NCBI RefSeq assembly: GCF_000520015.2
Contig: NZ_CP007044.2
Location: 186,001 to 250,000 of the forward strand
From: Chania multitudinisentens RB-25
GTDB lineage: Bacteria; Pseudomonadota; Gammaproteobacteria; Enterobacterales; Enterobacteriaceae
Direction of reading: 5' to 3'
DNA: 64,000 nt
Below, in pieces: positions 61,631-64,000 of the stretch. Numbering within the stretch: the first letter of the stretch is position 1; every line of letters starts with the position of its first letter. The notes beneath the pieces are model-generated. The model searched no databases. It was not told the DNA's origin and was given only the letters and a program-made list of their open reading frames with translations. A program made the translations under genes and the position numbers.

Positions 61631-64000
61631 TCAGAAACGCCAGGCAAAGCCGGCGTTGACGCTATTATCCTGATGATTCTGCGACAATAAACCACCGTAG
61701 CCCAACGACAGCGTGGCGTTGTCGTTCACCGCTACCTCAACTCCAGCCTTCAACACCATGCCGTCACGCGAAACCGGCACACTGTTCACCACGAACGGCG
61801 CACTGCTGCCGTTGAAGCGTAATCCAATACCTCGCTCCCGTTCCCCGAACTGATGCTGCCAACCCAGCTCGCTGCGCAACGCTATCGTTGTACCTTTGCT
61901 CACCTGCCACTCGGTATCCGCCCTCAACCCCAGCGTTGATACCATCGCATCGGTGTGCTGCTGGCCACCACGCAGCGCTGCCGCCCCGCCATTTTCCGCG
62001 ATACCATTGTTTTTGAAGTTGCTGTACGCCAGATTCGCGAACGGTTCCAGATTCACCCACTGGTTTTTTACGCTATAGCCCGCTTCTGCGAACAACTGTT
62101 CAGTCCGTGCACTGTACTTCGCTGCATCATGATCTGATTGCACCCCATACTTCACCGAGCGCGTGGTATTGATGCGGTGCCAGGTGTAACCTCCTCCCGC
62201 CCGCAGCGCCAGCGCACCGAACTGCTTGCCACCATATGCCGCCAGATGGTAATTGTCGCTGTCCGCATCCGCGCCATAGCCACCGTTCAGTGAGGTTCGG
62301 GTATAACCGGCCGCGCTTCCCAACCACCAATCGTTCGCCAACGTTGAATCCAACCCCAACAGCACCCCATCCGTTGAAGCTTGATACCCAGTCGCGTTGG
62401 CGTCGCCGGATGCATGGTTCCAAACCTTCAGCAGTTGTGCCCAGGCACCGCCCTCATTCGCCTTGATGCCCAGTGAATTGGTTAGCCCTTCCGCTTGGCG
62501 CAAGCGCCCATTCAGTGCTTCCCGCAGATAGTGGCTGTCATTCACCAGCACCGACGTGATATCCGCATGAATTTGGCCCGACAATTGGCGGAATGCCTGC
62601 CGTGCGCCCCCTACGGTACTACTATTGAGGATACTCTCGTACACTGGGTTGCCTGCCGCCAGCGCATCCGCTGCTGCTGCTGTTGCACGCTCATTCTGCG
62701 TCTGCGCCACGCTGGCGAAGGCTGTATCATTGCGCCCGACGTGCAGCATCACCTGAGTTGGCTGATAGTTCAGCCCGGTACCAAGAAACAAATAGTTTGG
62801 TGCCACTGAATCAAACCGCCCGTTAACCCCCTGCTGAGCACTCAGGATGTTATACTGCTGGCCCAGTAAGCTATGTACTTCGCTTTGCAACAGCAAATTA
62901 CTGTTGTTTTCCAACGATACCGCCACTTCACCACCGTCTATCACTGCTGAACCACCGCTTTGGATCCAATCGCTACGCCCATTTGGCCCCACTTCCACCG
63001 CATAGTGCGAACCTGGCTTGAAGCTGACGTTGTTGGTCACGCTCAGCGTGCCGATCGAGTTACCCGGTGCGATGGTGCTGCCACTATGGGCAATCAGCGA
63101 ACCAACGCTGCCGGAACCGGCGAGTATTCCCCCGCTTTGCACACTAACGTTCGAGGAAACAGAGCCATTAACGATCAACGAACCTTGATTAATGAGGGTC
63201 GGTCCAAGGTAGGTGTTTTCTCCAGTTAACTCCAGGGCACCTGCTCCCATTTTGGTTAAACCGCCATGCCCGTCAATATCATTTATCCAATTATCATAAC
63301 CACATTCAACACCGCTACAGATGCGTTCATTACTGGTTCCAGACTCAACAACCGCGCCAATACCAGGAATGTTGGCTATAAATTGCGTTTGCGTATAGGA
63401 ACCATTGATATATAAATCTTCTGGTATATCAGCGGCGGTGACAAACATTTTCGGGCCATCAATCGCACTTCTTAAATTAAGTTTCCCCCATCCATATACC
63501 ACATCAATTCCTTTTTCACCAAGATCGGTGGCTGTTGTAAGCAACACCGTAGCTATTTGAGACGCGGTCATATATGGAAACCGTTGCATCAGTACGGCCG
63601 CAGCACCTGAAACCATAGGAGCCGCCATTGATGTTCCGGTTTTCAATCCGTAGGCTGGTATTATATTTTTCTCACCCGTTTGAAAATAGTGCTCGTAATC
63701 CGTTTGTGCAGTAGCACTATAAATATCAGTACCCGGTGCAGAAATACAGTAACTTGCCGTATATCCACAGCTGGTGGATGAAGTATCCAGTTCGTCATCC
63801 ACAGTGAGGTTAGCTGCGATAATAAAATTATTGAGTACATCTGGAAAGAAATACGGAATGGATGGGGTCAGGAAAGGCACATTATAGTTATTGGCATTAC
63901 CTGCCGCGAACACTACTAGTTTGTCCGCACGCGATGCACGTAGTAATGCTGCATATGTACCTATTAGGCTCTGATTGGATGGTGATATCGGGCTTTTACT
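61631..64000 (-). CDS. Subtilase-type serine protease autotransporter (N-terminus outside the window)
   Basis: The frame is open to the window edge, so at least 789 residues are seen and the signal peptide and the catalytic Asp and His are missing. The visible part starts within an S8 peptidase domain: LVVFAAGN holds the oxyanion-hole Asn, and the nucleophile Ser is in GTSMAAPMVSGAAA. Next come passenger repeats of the autotransporter beta-strand type (GALELTGENTYLGPTLINQGSL, GGILAGSGSVGSL, GSTIAPGNSIGTL) and a C-terminal 12-strand translocator barrel (about the last 270 residues) ending NAGFAWRF with a terminal Phe. It resembles the secreted serine proteases of Serratia. The GTG at 63913 is internal, not the start. 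Confidence 0.92.
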   Translation of the reverse strand, partial: SKSPISPSNQSLIGTYAALLRASRADKLVVFAAGNANNYNVPFLTPSIPYFFPDVLNNFIIAANLTVDDELDTSSTSCGYTASYCISAPGTDIYSATAQTDYEHYFQTGEKNIIPAYGLKTGTSMAAPMVSGAAAVLMQRFPYMTASQIATVLLTTATDLGEKGIDVVYGWGKLNLRSAIDGPKMFVTAADIPEDLYINGSYTQTQFIANIPGIGAVVESGTSNERICSGVECGYDNWINDIDGHGGLTKMGAGALELTGENTYLGPTLINQGSLIVNGSVSSNVSVQSGGILAGSGSVGSLIAHSGSTIAPGNSIGTLSVTNNVSFKPGSHYAVEVGPNGRSDWIQSGGSAVIDGGEVAVSLENNSNLLLQSEVHSLLGQQYNILSAQQGVNGRFDSVAPNYLFLGTGLNYQPTQVMLHVGRNDTAFASVAQTQNERATAAAADALAAGNPVYESILNSSTVGGARQAFRQLSGQIHADITSVLVNDSHYLREALNGRLRQAEGLTNSLGIKANEGGAWAQLLKVWNHASGDANATGYQASTDGVLLGLDSTLANDWWLGSAAGYTRTSLNGGYGADADSDNYHLAAYGGKQFGALALRAGGGYTWHRINTTRSVKYGVQSDHDAAKYSARTEQLFAEAGYSVKNQWVNLEPFANLAYSNFKNNGIAENGGAAALRGGQQHTDAMVSTLGLRADTEWQVSKGTTIALRSELGWQHQFGERERGIGLRFNGSSAPFVVNSVPVSRDGMVLKAGVEVAVNDNATLSLGYGGLLSQNHQDNSVNAGFAWRF

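Overview
The window is chromosomal DNA of an enterobacterium, most likely Serratia or a close Yersiniaceae relative. The core genes are close to E. coli in sequence and order: ftsH-rlmE-yhbY-greA-dacB, obgE-yhbE-rpmA-rplU-ispB, and the string from the initiator tRNA through rimP-nusA-infB-rbfA-truB-rpsO-pnp-nlpI-deaD. The pmrA-pmrB pair directly behind dacB, a chaperone-usher fimbrial locus and a subtilase autotransporter fit Serratia. The species call is inference.

Layout. 1-4500: end of a type VI secretion cluster (tssG end, ClpV ATPase, membrane Ser/Thr kinase). 4848-6631: a 2-oxoglutarate/Fe(II) oxygenase and an Ada-like alkylation-repair protein. 6877-16049: an AT-rich accessory cluster, all on the minus strand, that looks like a small-molecule biosynthetic locus. 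16689-19856: yhbS, ubiT and divergent ubiUV (O2-independent ubiquinone hydroxylation). 19894-26139: fimbrial operon with an upstream winged-helix regulator. 26796-30693: LysR regulator, amino-acid transporter and cystathionine beta-lyase-like enzyme. 30908-33405: yhbW and yedEF. 33545-60288: the conserved translation, RNA-processing and envelope block with two tRNAs. 60541-61340: a divergent pair resembling the phage Mu repressor/Ner switch. 61631-64000: serine-protease autotransporter cut by the window edge.

The outstanding feature is 6877-16049. It encodes a PRMT-like methyltransferase (SznE type) and a three-part diiron/cupin protein in which every metal ligand I recall for SznF, the N-nitrosourea-forming enzyme of streptozotocin biosynthesis, can be placed at a constant offset. 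With them are a Rieske ferredoxin, two ATP-grasp ligases, two alpha/beta hydrolases and an MFS exporter. The predicted route is L-arginine to N-omega-methylarginine, to N-delta-hydroxy-N-omega-methyl-N-omega-nitroso-citrulline, then amide or peptide bond formation and export. No glucosamine-type sugar enzyme is present, so the product should differ from streptozotocin. N-nitrosoureas alkylate DNA, and an O6-alkylguanine transferase plus a Fe(II)/2OG oxygenase lie immediately downstream. Self-resistance is a reasonable but unproven reading.

Limits: identifications rest on reading motifs and on remembered family sequences. No database search was run, so percent identities and novelty are not claimed.
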